Shown piece after piece: positions 9,200 to 17,552 of a DNA stretch of 41,558 bases. Both the position numbers and the translations under genes were made by a program. The stretch lies in NCBI GenBank assembly GCA_903891285.1, contig CAITDZ010000129.1, positions 1 to 41,558 of the forward strand. Direction: 5' to 3'. The stretch's first letter is position 1. Every line of letters begins with the position of its first letter. Source of the DNA: an uncultured Solirubrobacterales bacterium. Its GTDB lineage: Bacteria; Actinomycetota; Thermoleophilia; Solirubrobacterales; 70-9. The notes under the pieces are model-generated. The model was given only the letters and a program-made list of their open reading frames with translations, had not been told where the DNA came from and searched no databases.

Positions 9200-10223
9200 A
9201 GTCCTGGCGACGGACGGTTGCGAAGTCTCGTTCGCGGGGGCCCGCGGTCGAACCGAGGCCGACCTGGTGCCGGAAGCCGGTTACCCGATCGAGTTGCTCG
9301 ACCTCTCGGGGATCGATCGAAGGAACCCGGTCAAGGCGGCTCGGGCACTCCTCATGGCGGCCCGGGCCCTCCCTGAGGCCGGTCGACTCCTCGATCGGAC
9401 GAAGCCATCGGTGGTGGTCGGTGGTGGCGGTTTCGTCGCCGGACCGGTGGGACTGGCCGCTGCACGGAGGGGAATCCCCCTCGTGCTCACCGAGGCCGAC
9501 CGCAGGCTCGGGCTGGCAAACCGACTGCTTCGCCGGAGGGCAGCCACCCTCTGCCTGGCCTTCCCGATCGAGGGCATCGAAGGAAGCGGGGTCGAGGTCA
9601 CCGGCCGCCCAGTCGAGCGATCGGTGATCGAGGGCGATCGGGCGGCTGCGAGGCGGCGATTTGGAATCGCCCCGGAAAGGAAGTGTCTCCTCGTGACGGG
9701 GGGGAGCCTGGGGGCCCTCTCGATCAATACCGCCTCGGTTCAGGCCTTCGGTGAGGCATCCGCGCGTGATTTCGACGTGATCCACATAACCGGTCGGCGC
9801 GACCACTCCGAAGTCGAGGCCCTGCTCCAGCGGGTCGACGATTCGACCGGGTACCACCTGCTCGAGTACGAACCGAATCTCGGCGACTCGCTGGCTGCCT
9901 CGGACCTCGCCCTATCGCGTTCCGGGGGCTCGGTCTTCGAGCTGGCCGCCACCGGCAAGCCGGCGATCCTGATCCCCTATCCGCATGCCTCGGCCGACCA
10001 CCAGACGGCCAATGCCAAGTGGATGGAGGAGGCCGGCGCGGCCGTCGTCCTCTCCGACGGCGACTTGACCCCCGAGCTGATCGCCGGGTCGGTCAGCGGA
10101 CTCTTCGGGGATCCGGGCCGCCTCGAAGGGATGTCGGAGGCGTCCCGTTCACTGGCCCGTCCGGACGCGGCCGAGCGGGTGGCCCGGGCGGTCGAGCGGT
10201 CAGCGTCGGAGGGCCGCCGATGA
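9090..10223 (+). CDS. murG: UDP-GlcNAc:lipid I GlcNAc transferase MurG (GTG 9090 or ATG 9093)
   Basis: RVLIAAGGTAGHVVPALAVAE, VVVGGGGFVAGPVGLAA, LLVTGGSLGALSIN, YPHASADHQTANA; located between ftsW and murC. Confidence 0.93.
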   Translation: MMESERTNSERGSGGRRVLIAAGGTAGHVVPALAVAEVLATDGCEVSFAGARGRTEADLVPEAGYPIELLDLSGIDRRNPVKAARALLMAARALPEAGRLLDRTKPSVVVGGGGFVAGPVGLAAARRGIPLVLTEADRRLGLANRLLRRRAATLCLAFPIEGIEGSGVEVTGRPVERSVIEGDRAAARRRFGIAPERKCLLVTGGSLGALSINTASVQAFGEASARDFDVIHITGRRDHSEVEALLQRVDDSTGYHLLEYEPNLGDSLAASDLALSRSGGSVFELAATGKPAILIPYPHASADHQTANAKWMEEAGAAVVLSDGDLTPELIAGSVSGLFGDPGRLEGMSEASRSLARPDAAERVARAVERSASEGRR

Positions 10224-11545
10224 GCGGGGACTGGGCCGACCGGAAGATCCATTTCGTGGGAGCCGGGGGGGCCGGGATGAGTGGCCTCGCCCTGGCGGTG
10301 CTCGAGCTCGGCGCCTCGGTCACCGGTTCCGACCGCGATCACTCTTCCTACCTGGAGAGGCTCGAGGCGGCTGGGATCGAGGTCGCGGTCGGCCATGATG
10401 CGACCAACGTCCCGGACGGGGCGGAGGTCGTCCTCTCCTCGGCGATCGGTGACGACAACCCCGAAATCCTCGCGGCCCGAGACGCCGGGCTCCGTATCCT
10501 CCACCGATCCGAACTCTTGGCCGAGGCCTGCCAGGGCCGCCAGGTCGTCGCAGTTGCCGGGACCCACGGCAAGACGACGACTACCGCGATGGTCGCCTGG
10601 GCCCTTCGATCCCTGGGGATCGACTCGGCCTTCTTCGTCGGGGGCGAGGTTCCGGATCTGGGGCCGGGTGGCACACCGACCAACGCTTCGTGGAGCGGCG
10701 AGGGTCCGGTGGTGGTCGAGGCGGACGAGAGCGACGGCAGTTTCCTCAGGCTGGACCCGACAGTGGCGGTGGTGACCAACCTCGAGATGGACCACCACGC
10801 CAACTGGGACGGGATGGCCGCCCTTCGCAAGGCGTTCGCCGAGTTCGTGACCGGAGTCGGAACGGCGGTGCTGCCCGGGGCCGATCCGGCCACCGCCTTC
10901 CTCGACGGACTGGCCTCCGAGACCGTCACGTTCGACCTCGAGGGTCCGGGGCCCGAGGCCCTGGTCCTAAAAGTGCCGGGCAGGCACAACCTGCTCGATG
11001 CCCGTGCGGCCCTCGCTGCACTCCAGGCGATCGGCGTCGAGTCCGATGGTGCGGCAGCGGCACTGGCCGACTTCCCCGGGGTTTCCCGGCGCCTCGAGTT
11101 CAGGGGCGAGATGGGTGGCATCCCCGTCTACGACGACTACGCCCATCATCCGACGGAGGTAAGGGCGACGATCGAAGCCCTGCGCGAGATCGCCCCCGGC
11201 CGGGTCCTCGCCGTCTTCCAGCCGCATCTCTATTCCCGGACCCAGGCCTTGGCGCCCGAGTTCGGCGAGGCGCTGGCCGGAGCCGATCGGGTCGTGGTGA
11301 CCGAGGTCTACCCGGCCCGGGAGGTCCCGGAAGGGGCGCTTGCCGGGGTTAGTGGACTCGACATCCTTCGTGAGACGACCGACCGAAATGGCGGGCGTGG
11401 GGCCTGGTGGGCCCCGGACCTCGAAGCTGCCGACCGGGCCATCCGGAGCATCGCCGGGCAGGGTGATCTCGTGGTGACGATCGGAGCCGGTGACGTTTCG
11501 GGACTGGCCGGGCGCCTCGTGACCGAAGGGGACGGGGAGTCATGA
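10220..11545 (+). CDS. murC: UDP-MurNAc:L-alanine ligase MurC
   Basis: Start trimmed from ORF 10019 to the ATGA overlap with murG at 10220 (MSGDWADRKIHFVGAGGAGMSG); VAGTHGKTTTTAMVAWAL, VEADESDGSF, YDDYAHHPTEV. Confidence 0.96.
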   Translation: MSGDWADRKIHFVGAGGAGMSGLALAVLELGASVTGSDRDHSSYLERLEAAGIEVAVGHDATNVPDGAEVVLSSAIGDDNPEILAARDAGLRILHRSELLAEACQGRQVVAVAGTHGKTTTTAMVAWALRSLGIDSAFFVGGEVPDLGPGGTPTNASWSGEGPVVVEADESDGSFLRLDPTVAVVTNLEMDHHANWDGMAALRKAFAEFVTGVGTAVLPGADPATAFLDGLASETVTFDLEGPGPEALVLKVPGRHNLLDARAALAALQAIGVESDGAAAALADFPGVSRRLEFRGEMGGIPVYDDYAHHPTEVRATIEALREIAPGRVLAVFQPHLYSRTQALAPEFGEALAGADRVVVTEVYPAREVPEGALAGVSGLDILRETTDRNGGRGAWWAPDLEAADRAIRSIAGQGDLVVTIGAGDVSGLAGRLVTEGDGES

Positions 11546-12477
11546 GTTCGTCCGGCAATCGGCACCTTCCGGCCGGGGTCGAGGCGAATCGGCCCCTTGC
11601 GAGATTCACCACGGTGAGGACCGGTGGCACGGCCGACTTCCTGGCGCAGCCCGGGACGACTGCCGACCTGGTCGAAGTTCTCGGGTGGGCAAAGGCGGAA
11701 GGGCTCGTGGTCGGCCTGATCGGCTCGGGGTCGAACCTCCTCGTCGCAGACGACGGATTCCGGGGCCTCGCGATCAAGCTCGACGGCGATTTCTCGATGA
11801 TCGAGAGGGACGGGGAGGTGGTCTCGCTCGGTGGGGCGGTGCGACTGCCCTCGGCCGCCGCCAAGACGGCCGCCTGGGGCCTCGCCGGCCTCGAGTTCGG
11901 GGTCAACATCCCCGGCACGGCCGGCGGGGCGGTCCGAATGAATGCGAATGCATACGGAGGGAAGTTGGCCGACGTGATCGACTCGGTCGAGCTCTGCGAT
12001 GCCGACGGAATCCACCGGGTCGGCCCCGAGGACCTCGACTTCGCCTATCGGAGTTCGAACATTGGACCGGACCAGGTCGTCTCCAGGGTCGACTTCCGAC
12101 TCTCTCCCGACAGCCCCGAGGCGATCCGCGAACGCCTTGCCGAGATGCGGGCCTGGCGAAGGGAGACCCAGCCCTCCGGGATCAAGACCTTCGGGTCGAC
12201 CTTCAAGAACCCGGAAGATCCGAAGGCAGGGGAACGGAGCGCCGGACAGCTGCTCGACGAGGCCGGGTGTCGGGGCCTTCGGATCGGTGGGGCCAGGTTC
12301 TCCGAGGTCCACGCCAACTTCGTCGAGAACATGGGTGAGGCGACCACTGCCGACGTGATCGCCGTGATGTCGGCAGGTCGGGAACGGGTCGCGGAGGAAT
12401 TCGGGGTGGCCCTCGAGCCGGAGGTGCAGGTTCTGGGCGAGGTCGTCTGGCCGGAAGGTTGGGAAGTTGGCCGGTAG
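11542..12477 (+). CDS. murB: UDP-N-acetylenolpyruvoylglucosamine reductase MurB
   Basis: FTTVRTGGTADF, GLIGSGSNLLVADDGF, GVNIPGTAGGAVRMNANAYG, KTFGSTFKNPEDPKAG; ATGA overlap with murC. Confidence 0.95.
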   Translation: MSSSGNRHLPAGVEANRPLARFTTVRTGGTADFLAQPGTTADLVEVLGWAKAEGLVVGLIGSGSNLLVADDGFRGLAIKLDGDFSMIERDGEVVSLGGAVRLPSAAAKTAAWGLAGLEFGVNIPGTAGGAVRMNANAYGGKLADVIDSVELCDADGIHRVGPEDLDFAYRSSNIGPDQVVSRVDFRLSPDSPEAIRERLAEMRAWRRETQPSGIKTFGSTFKNPEDPKAGERSAGQLLDEAGCRGLRIGGARFSEVHANFVENMGEATTADVIAVMSAGRERVAEEFGVALEPEVQVLGEVVWPEGWEVGR

Positions 12478-13285
12478 CGGGGGCGCCGGGAAGGCCCGTT
12501 CCGGAAGGACCTCCGGGGCGGGTCCGGCCGGTGCTGCAACCAGGATTCGGGGGCGGGTCGCCAGGAGACGACGCCTCCGCTTCCTGCTCCTCGGCCTCCT
12601 GGTGCTCCTCCTCGGCCTTGCGATCGCCTGGTTCGTCTGGCTCCGGGACCTTCCGGTCTTCGAAATCCGGGAGGTCCAGGTGACCGGCCTCGAAACGCTC
12701 TCGGGCAAGGACGGCGAGGGCGAGGCAACCGAACTGACCGAGACCGTGACCACGAGTCTCGAGGGAATGACCACCGTCCACGTTCGCCAGGGTGACCTGG
12801 AGGAGGCGCTCGAGCCGTATCCGAGGGTCGCCGGTATCGATGTCCAGACGGATTTCCCGAACGGGGCCACCGCGCGCCTGGAGCTCAGGGAGGACGGGGC
12901 GGTGATCGGCGAGGAGGACGAGGCCGTCCTCGTCGCGACGGACGGAACGGTGCTCGGGCCCGTTGCCGAGGGGGTCGAGACGCTCCCGCTGATTCCGGGC
13001 AAGGCACCTCCGACGGACAGCACATCGCTCGGCGGCCCGAGGCTCTCGCAGGCGATCGTCCTGGGGAGCGTGCCAACTGAGATCAGGCCATTCGTGGTCG
13101 AGAGCAGGATGGGCGAGAAGGGGATAGAGGTCGAACTCTCGAATGGGCTGGTCCTGGTCTTCGGCGACGATTCGAAGGCCGGGGCGAAGTGGAAGGCCGC
13201 GACTACCGTGATCGCAGATCCCGAGCTGGTCTCGGCCCGCTACATCGACCTGACCGTGCCCTGGAGGCCCGCTGTAGGCTCCTGA
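12467..13285 (+). CDS. ftsQ: Cell division protein FtsQ/DivIB, TTG start
   Basis: Basic cytoplasmic tail, single TM, POTRA-like start VFEIREVQVTGLETLSG, terminal YIDLTVPWRPAVG; immediately before ftsZ. Confidence 0.88.
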   Translation: MAGSGGAGKARSGRTSGAGPAGAATRIRGRVARRRRLRFLLLGLLVLLLGLAIAWFVWLRDLPVFEIREVQVTGLETLSGKDGEGEATELTETVTTSLEGMTTVHVRQGDLEEALEPYPRVAGIDVQTDFPNGATARLELREDGAVIGEEDEAVLVATDGTVLGPVAEGVETLPLIPGKAPPTDSTSLGGPRLSQAIVLGSVPTEIRPFVVESRMGEKGIEVELSNGLVLVFGDDSKAGAKWKAATTVIADPELVSARYIDLTVPWRPAVGS

Positions 13286-13331
13286 CCGGCCCGATCGGTC
13301 GCTCAGGGCCCGGAGGCTGCACCTGAAGTAG

Positions 13332-13347
13332 AGGGTTGCCAAACCCT
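13332..13347. repeat. Perfect inverted repeat AGGGTT-GCCA-AACCCT in the ftsQ-ftsZ intergenic region
   Basis: Read directly: agggttgccaaaccct; 6-bp arms, 4-nt loop. Confidence 0.85.
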
Positions 13348-13392
13348 AAAGTGATACTTGAGACTTTGGTCCTGAACGATCGGTTTCGGCCG

Positions 13393-13421
13393 TTGACAGA
13401 TCCGACGCCGTGGCCTACTTT
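13393..13421 (+). promoter_or_regulatory. Candidate primary-sigma promoter for ftsZ: TTGACA - 17 nt - TACTTT
   Basis: TTGACA at 13393-13398, TACTTT at 13416-13421, exactly 17 nt spacer, in the longest intergenic region of the dcw cluster. Confidence 0.75.
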
Positions 13422-13439
13422 GGGCCATCTTCACACCAA

Positions 13440-13454
13440 CCGGGCGAGGCCCGG
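13440..13454 (+). other. Hairpin CCGGGC-GAG-GCCCGG in the predicted ftsZ 5' UTR
   Basis: Perfect 6-bp GC stem with 3-nt loop about 12 nt downstream of the predicted start of transcription. Confidence 0.5.
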
Positions 13455-13507
13455 GGCGAGGCTTCAGCAGCTCGTGGACACCTGAACGAGCGGGATCGGG
13501 AGAAAGC

Positions 13508-14587
13508 GTGGACAACAGTTACCTGGCAGTGATCAAGGTCGTGGGCTGCGGCGGCGGTGGTACCAACGCGGTCAGCCGGATGATCGACGCGGGAGTCCGC
13601 GGCGTCGAGTTCATCGCGGTAAACACCGATGTCCAGGCACTCGAGGAGTGCGACGCCGACGTCAAGATTGCGATCGGCCAGGAGCTGACCCAGGGTCTGG
13701 GGGCCGGAGCGCGCCCTGAAGTAGGGGCCGGGGCTGCAGCAGAGAGCCGCGACGAGATCAAGGAGGCCCTGAAGGGTGCCGACATGGTCTTCGTCACCGC
13801 CGGCGAAGGCGGCGGCACGGGGACGGGTTCTGCGCCGGTGATCGCCGAGATCGCCAAGGAGGAGATCGGTGCCCTGACGGTCGGAGCCGTGACCAAGCCC
13901 TTCGAGTTCGAAGGCAAGAAGCGGATGCAGCAGGCGATCGAGGGGATCGAAAAACTTCGTAACAACGTCGACACCCTGATCATCGTTCCCAACGAGAGAC
14001 TTCTCGAGGCGGTCGAACGCAGGACCACCCTGGTCGAGGCTTTCCAGATGGCCGATGACATCCTCCGTCAGGGAGTCCAGGGGATCACCGACCTGATCAC
14101 GATCCCTGGCCTGATCAACCTCGACTTTGCCGACGTCAGGACGATCATGCGCGACGCAGGTTCGGCCCTGATGGGTATCGGTACCGGCCAGGGGGAGAGC
14201 AGGGCGATCGAGGCCGCCAAGGCCGCGATCACCTCACCGCTGATCGAGGAGTCGATCTCCGGGGCGACCGGGATGCTGCTCAACATCACCGGTCCCGAGG
14301 ACCTCGGACTGTTCGAGGTCAACGAGGCGGCCCAGCTGATCCAGGAGGAAGCCGATCGCGACGCGACGATCATCTTCGGCTCCGTGGTCGACCGTTCGAT
14401 GGTCGATGAGGTCCGGGTCACGGTCATCGCGACAGGGTTCGAAGGCTTCGAGCTGCTCGCCCGTTCCCCGGAGCGGGTACGGCGGCGTTACGAGAGCAAG
14501 AAGCGGGTGCCGGACGAGGAGCGCGACATTCGCGATCTCGAGGTCGGCGACAGCGACATAGACGTTCCCTCCTTCCTCAAGGACTGA
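13508..14587 (+). CDS. ftsZ: Cell division protein FtsZ, GTG start
   Basis: [37 protein letters not shown] tubulin signature, C-terminal [10 protein letters not shown]. Confidence 0.98.
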   Translation: MDNSYLAVIKVVGCGGGGTNAVSRMIDAGVRGVEFIAVNTDVQALEECDADVKIAIGQELTQGLGAGARPEVGAGAAAESRDEIKEALKGADMVFVTAGEGGGTGTGSAPVIAEIAKEEIGALTVGAVTKPFEFEGKKRMQQAIEGIEKLRNNVDTLIIVPNERLLEAVERRTTLVEAFQMADDILRQGVQGITDLITIPGLINLDFADVRTIMRDAGSALMGIGTGQGESRAIEAAKAAITSPLIEESISGATGMLLNITGPEDLGLFEVNEAAQLIQEEADRDATIIFGSVVDRSMVDEVRVTVIATGFEGFELLARSPERVRRRYESKKRVPDEERDIRDLEVGDSDIDVPSFLKD

Positions 14588-14610
14588 ATCCCCGGCGGCA
14601 GCCGGCCGAC

Positions 14611-14622
14611 TAGGATCGGCCA
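14611..14622 (+). promoter_or_regulatory. -10-like TAGGAT with N6 to GTG of gcvT (candidate leaderless promoter)
   Basis: TAGGAT 14611-14616, cggcca, GTG at 14623. No good -35 seen. Confidence 0.5.
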
Positions 14623-15702
14623 GTGACCGACCAGGGCGAAGAGCCCCGAAAGACCCCCCTCCACGCAGCCCACCTGGAAGCCGGGGCACGGATGGTTCCC
14701 TTCGCCGAGTGGGAGATGCCGGTCCAGTACGACGGCATCCGGGAGGAACACGTCGCCGTCCGGACCCATGTCGGGATGTTCGACGTCTCCCACATGGGAA
14801 GGATCGAGGTCGAGGGTCCGGCCGCTGTCGACCTGCTGATGGCGACGCTCAGCAACGACGCCTCGGCGATCCCGATCAATGGTGCCCAGTACACGCTGAT
14901 GCTCGATGCCGAGGGAGGGGTGGTCGACGACCTGATCGCCTACCGGCTCGGCAACGACCGCTTCCTGCTGGTCACCAACGCTGCCAACCACGCGGGAGAC
15001 CTGGCGATCCTCGGAGCGGCATCCCGGCAGCGTGATGCCTTCGTTCGGGACATCTCGGCCGACCTGGCGATGATCGCGGTTCAGGGGCCGAACGCACGTG
15101 AAGTGGTCGGTTCGGTGCTCGGGGTCGGTCTGCCGGCCCGAAACGGGATACGGGTCGACCAGATCGGCGGGCGACCGGCCTTCATCTGTGGGACCGGTTA
15201 CACGGGGGAGGACGGGGTCGAACTCATGGTGCAGCCCGAGGTCGCGATCCCGATCTGGAACGAGCTGATCGATGCAGGGGTGGTCCCCTGTGGCCTCGGA
15301 GCACGCGACACGCTTCGACTCGAGGCCTGCTTCCACCTCCACGGCAATGACCTCGGTCCGGAGATCGACCCGATCACGGCCGGACTCGCCTGGGCCTGTC
15401 GTACTGGTGGCGGCTACACGGGGGCCGAGCGGGTCGAGGCCCTGCGTCGGGAGGGGCCGGGACGAAAGCTGATCCCCCTCGTGATCGAGGGGGATGGGAT
15501 TCCCAGATCTGGCAACGAGGTACTCGACGGGGAGTCTGTAGTCGGGGTGGTGACCAGCGGAACCCTCTCCCCCTCGACCGGCAAGGGGATCGGGCTCGCG
15601 CTGGTGGAAGCGAATCTCACCGAGAAGGGCACCCCGCTGACCATCGACGTGCGGGGGAAGCGTCGGGCCGCACGCGTATCCTCGAAGCCCCTGTTTTCGT
15701 AG
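14623..15702 (+). CDS. gcvT: Glycine cleavage system aminomethyltransferase (T protein)
   Basis: MFDVSHMGRIEVEGP, GAQYTLMLDAEGGVVDDLIAYR, GTGYTGEDGVEL. Confidence 0.95.
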   Translation: MTDQGEEPRKTPLHAAHLEAGARMVPFAEWEMPVQYDGIREEHVAVRTHVGMFDVSHMGRIEVEGPAAVDLLMATLSNDASAIPINGAQYTLMLDAEGGVVDDLIAYRLGNDRFLLVTNAANHAGDLAILGAASRQRDAFVRDISADLAMIAVQGPNAREVVGSVLGVGLPARNGIRVDQIGGRPAFICGTGYTGEDGVELMVQPEVAIPIWNELIDAGVVPCGLGARDTLRLEACFHLHGNDLGPEIDPITAGLAWACRTGGGYTGAERVEALRREGPGRKLIPLVIEGDGIPRSGNEVLDGESVVGVVTSGTLSPSTGKGIGLALVEANLTEKGTPLTIDVRGKRRAARVSSKPLFS

Positions 15703-15732
15703 CATCTGTCGAGCACGGAAAGGGGTGAGACG

Positions 15733-16128
15733 ATGGCCGAAGCCTCCTACCCGGAAGATCTCCGCTACCACCCGGAACACGACTGGGCCCGTATCGAGGG
15801 TGACGAAGCCGTGCTCGGGATCACCTGGTACGCCCAGGATGCGCTTGGCGAGGTCGTCTTCTTCGATCCCCCGGACGTCGGAACCGAGGTGTCGAAGGAT
15901 TCCCCCTACGCGGAGGTCGAGTCCGTCAAGGCCGTCTCAGACGTTGTCGCTCCGCTCTCGGGCGAGGTGACAGCGGTGAACGGCGATCTCGCCGACGCAC
16001 CGGAGGCGATAAACGCCGATCCCTATGGCGCCGGATGGATGGTCCGGATCCGGATGTCTGATCCGGCCGAGGCCGAGGCCCTGATGGACGCCGCCGCCTA
16101 CGGCGCGAGCCTGGAGGACGGCTCCTGA
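15733..16128 (+). CDS. gcvH: Glycine cleavage system H protein
   Basis: RYHPEHDWARIEGDEAVLGITWYAQDALGEVVFFDPPDVG, lipoyl-lysine motif EVESVKAVSDV; strong RBS (AAAGGGGTGAG). Confidence 0.95.
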   Translation: MAEASYPEDLRYHPEHDWARIEGDEAVLGITWYAQDALGEVVFFDPPDVGTEVSKDSPYAEVESVKAVSDVVAPLSGEVTAVNGDLADAPEAINADPYGAGWMVRIRMSDPAEAEALMDAAAYGASLEDGS

Positions 16129-17552
16129 TGGCCGGTTACACGCCGCTGACCAACGGTGACCGGCAACGGATGCTCGAGCTGCTCGGGCTGGGCAGCGAGG
16201 AGGAGCTGCTCGAGACGATCCCGGACGGGCTGCGGCTGGACAGGCCGCTGGCGATGGACGACGGGCTCCCCGAGGGTGAGGTATTCGAACGGCTGTCCGG
16301 CCTCGCCGCGGCCAACCGGCCACCGGATTCGGAGCCGTCTTTCCTGGGGGCCGGGATGTACGACCACTACGTACCGGCGATCGTCGACGCGATCACTTCT
16401 CGTTCGGAGTTCCTGACTCCGTACACCCCCTACCAGCCGGAGGTCTCTCAAGGGGGACTCCAGGCAATGTTCGAGTTCCAGACCGCGATGTCGGAGCTGA
16501 CCGGTCTTCCGGTGTCGAACGCGGGCCTCTACGAAGGCCCCTCGGCCGCAGCCGCGGCCGCCTACCTGGCGCTCGGGGCTACGGGGCGCAGCAGGGTCCT
16601 TGTCTCCAGGGGCCTCCACCCCCACGCTCGGGAGGTCTTGAGGACCCACGCCGCGGGATTCGGGTGCGAGGTGGTCGAGGTCGGCCTCGAGGGCGGCCTG
16701 ACCGACTTGGGAGCGCTCGAGGATGCGATCGACGGGGAGACGGCTGTGGTCATCCTCCAGAGCCCCAATTTCCTCGGCTCGATTGAGGACGTAGAGGCTC
16801 TCTCCGCCAAGGCCCGCGAGGCCGGGGCCCTGGTGGCCGTGTCGGTCGACCCGGTGACCCTGGGGATCTTGAAGCCGCCGGGTGAGTGTGGGGCAGACAT
16901 CGCCTTCGGGGAGGGGCAGCCCCTCGGAAATCGACTCGATTTCGGAGGTCCCTCCTTCGCCTTCTTCTGTGCCAGGGAGGAGCACCTTCGGAGGATGCCC
17001 GGCCGGATCGCGGGCGAGACCGAGGATGCGGACGGGCGGAGGGGCTTTGTCCTGGCGCTCCAGACCCGCGAGCAGCACATCCGTCGGGAGAAGGCGACCA
17101 GCAACATCTGCACATCCCAGGCACTCAATGCCCTTGCCGCGACGATCCACCTCTCGTGGCTCGGTCGCTCCGGGATCGTCGAGCTCGGCACGTTGCTCGC
17201 CCGGCGAACCGCTGCGGCTCGGGAGCGGATATCCACCCTGCCCGGATTCGAGTTGCTCCACGATGCCCCGGTGGTACGGGAGTTCGCCGTCCGCTCGGTC
17301 GAGGTTCCGGTCGCCGAACTGAGGGCCGGGGGTGATCCCTCGGGCCCGAGGCTGCGGGTCTACCCGCTGGGAAGGGACTACCCCGAGTACGAAGACTCAT
17401 TCCTGGTCGCCCTGACCGAGAAGAGGACTCCTGCAGATATCGATTGGCTGGTCTCCTCCCTGGAAGCCTCCGCTGAGCGGGTGAGGGGCTCTGAAGGCGG
17501 GGCCGGACCAAGAGCAATCCCGGAGCCGGCGATTCTCAGGAGGGCCTCGTGA
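16128..17552 (+). CDS. gcvPA: Glycine dehydrogenase (decarboxylating) subunit 1
   Basis: FLGAGMYDHYVPAIVDAITSRSEFLTPYTPYQPEVSQGGLQAMFEFQTAMSELTGLPVSNAGLYEG. Confidence 0.95.
   Translation: MAGYTPLTNGDRQRMLELLGLGSEEELLETIPDGLRLDRPLAMDDGLPEGEVFERLSGLAAANRPPDSEPSFLGAGMYDHYVPAIVDAITSRSEFLTPYTPYQPEVSQGGLQAMFEFQTAMSELTGLPVSNAGLYEGPSAAAAAAYLALGATGRSRVLVSRGLHPHAREVLRTHAAGFGCEVVEVGLEGGLTDLGALEDAIDGETAVVILQSPNFLGSIEDVEALSAKAREAGALVAVSVDPVTLGILKPPGECGADIAFGEGQPLGNRLDFGGPSFAFFCAREEHLRRMPGRIAGETEDADGRRGFVLALQTREQHIRREKATSNICTSQALNALAATIHLSWLGRSGIVELGTLLARRTAAARERISTLPGFELLHDAPVVREFAVRSVEVPVAELRAGGDPSGPRLRVYPLGRDYPEYEDSFLVALTEKRTPADIDWLVSSLEASAERVRGSEGGAGPRAIPEPAILRRAS

Noticed and set aside
11308-13023. 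571-aa minus-strand ORF opposite murC/murB/ftsQ
   Set aside because: Antisense to recognised Mur/Fts proteins, no recognisable domain; GC-driven open frame.
14588-14622. Glycine riboswitch in front of gcvT
   Set aside because: Only 35 nt between ftsZ and gcvT; too short and no aptamer-like structure.
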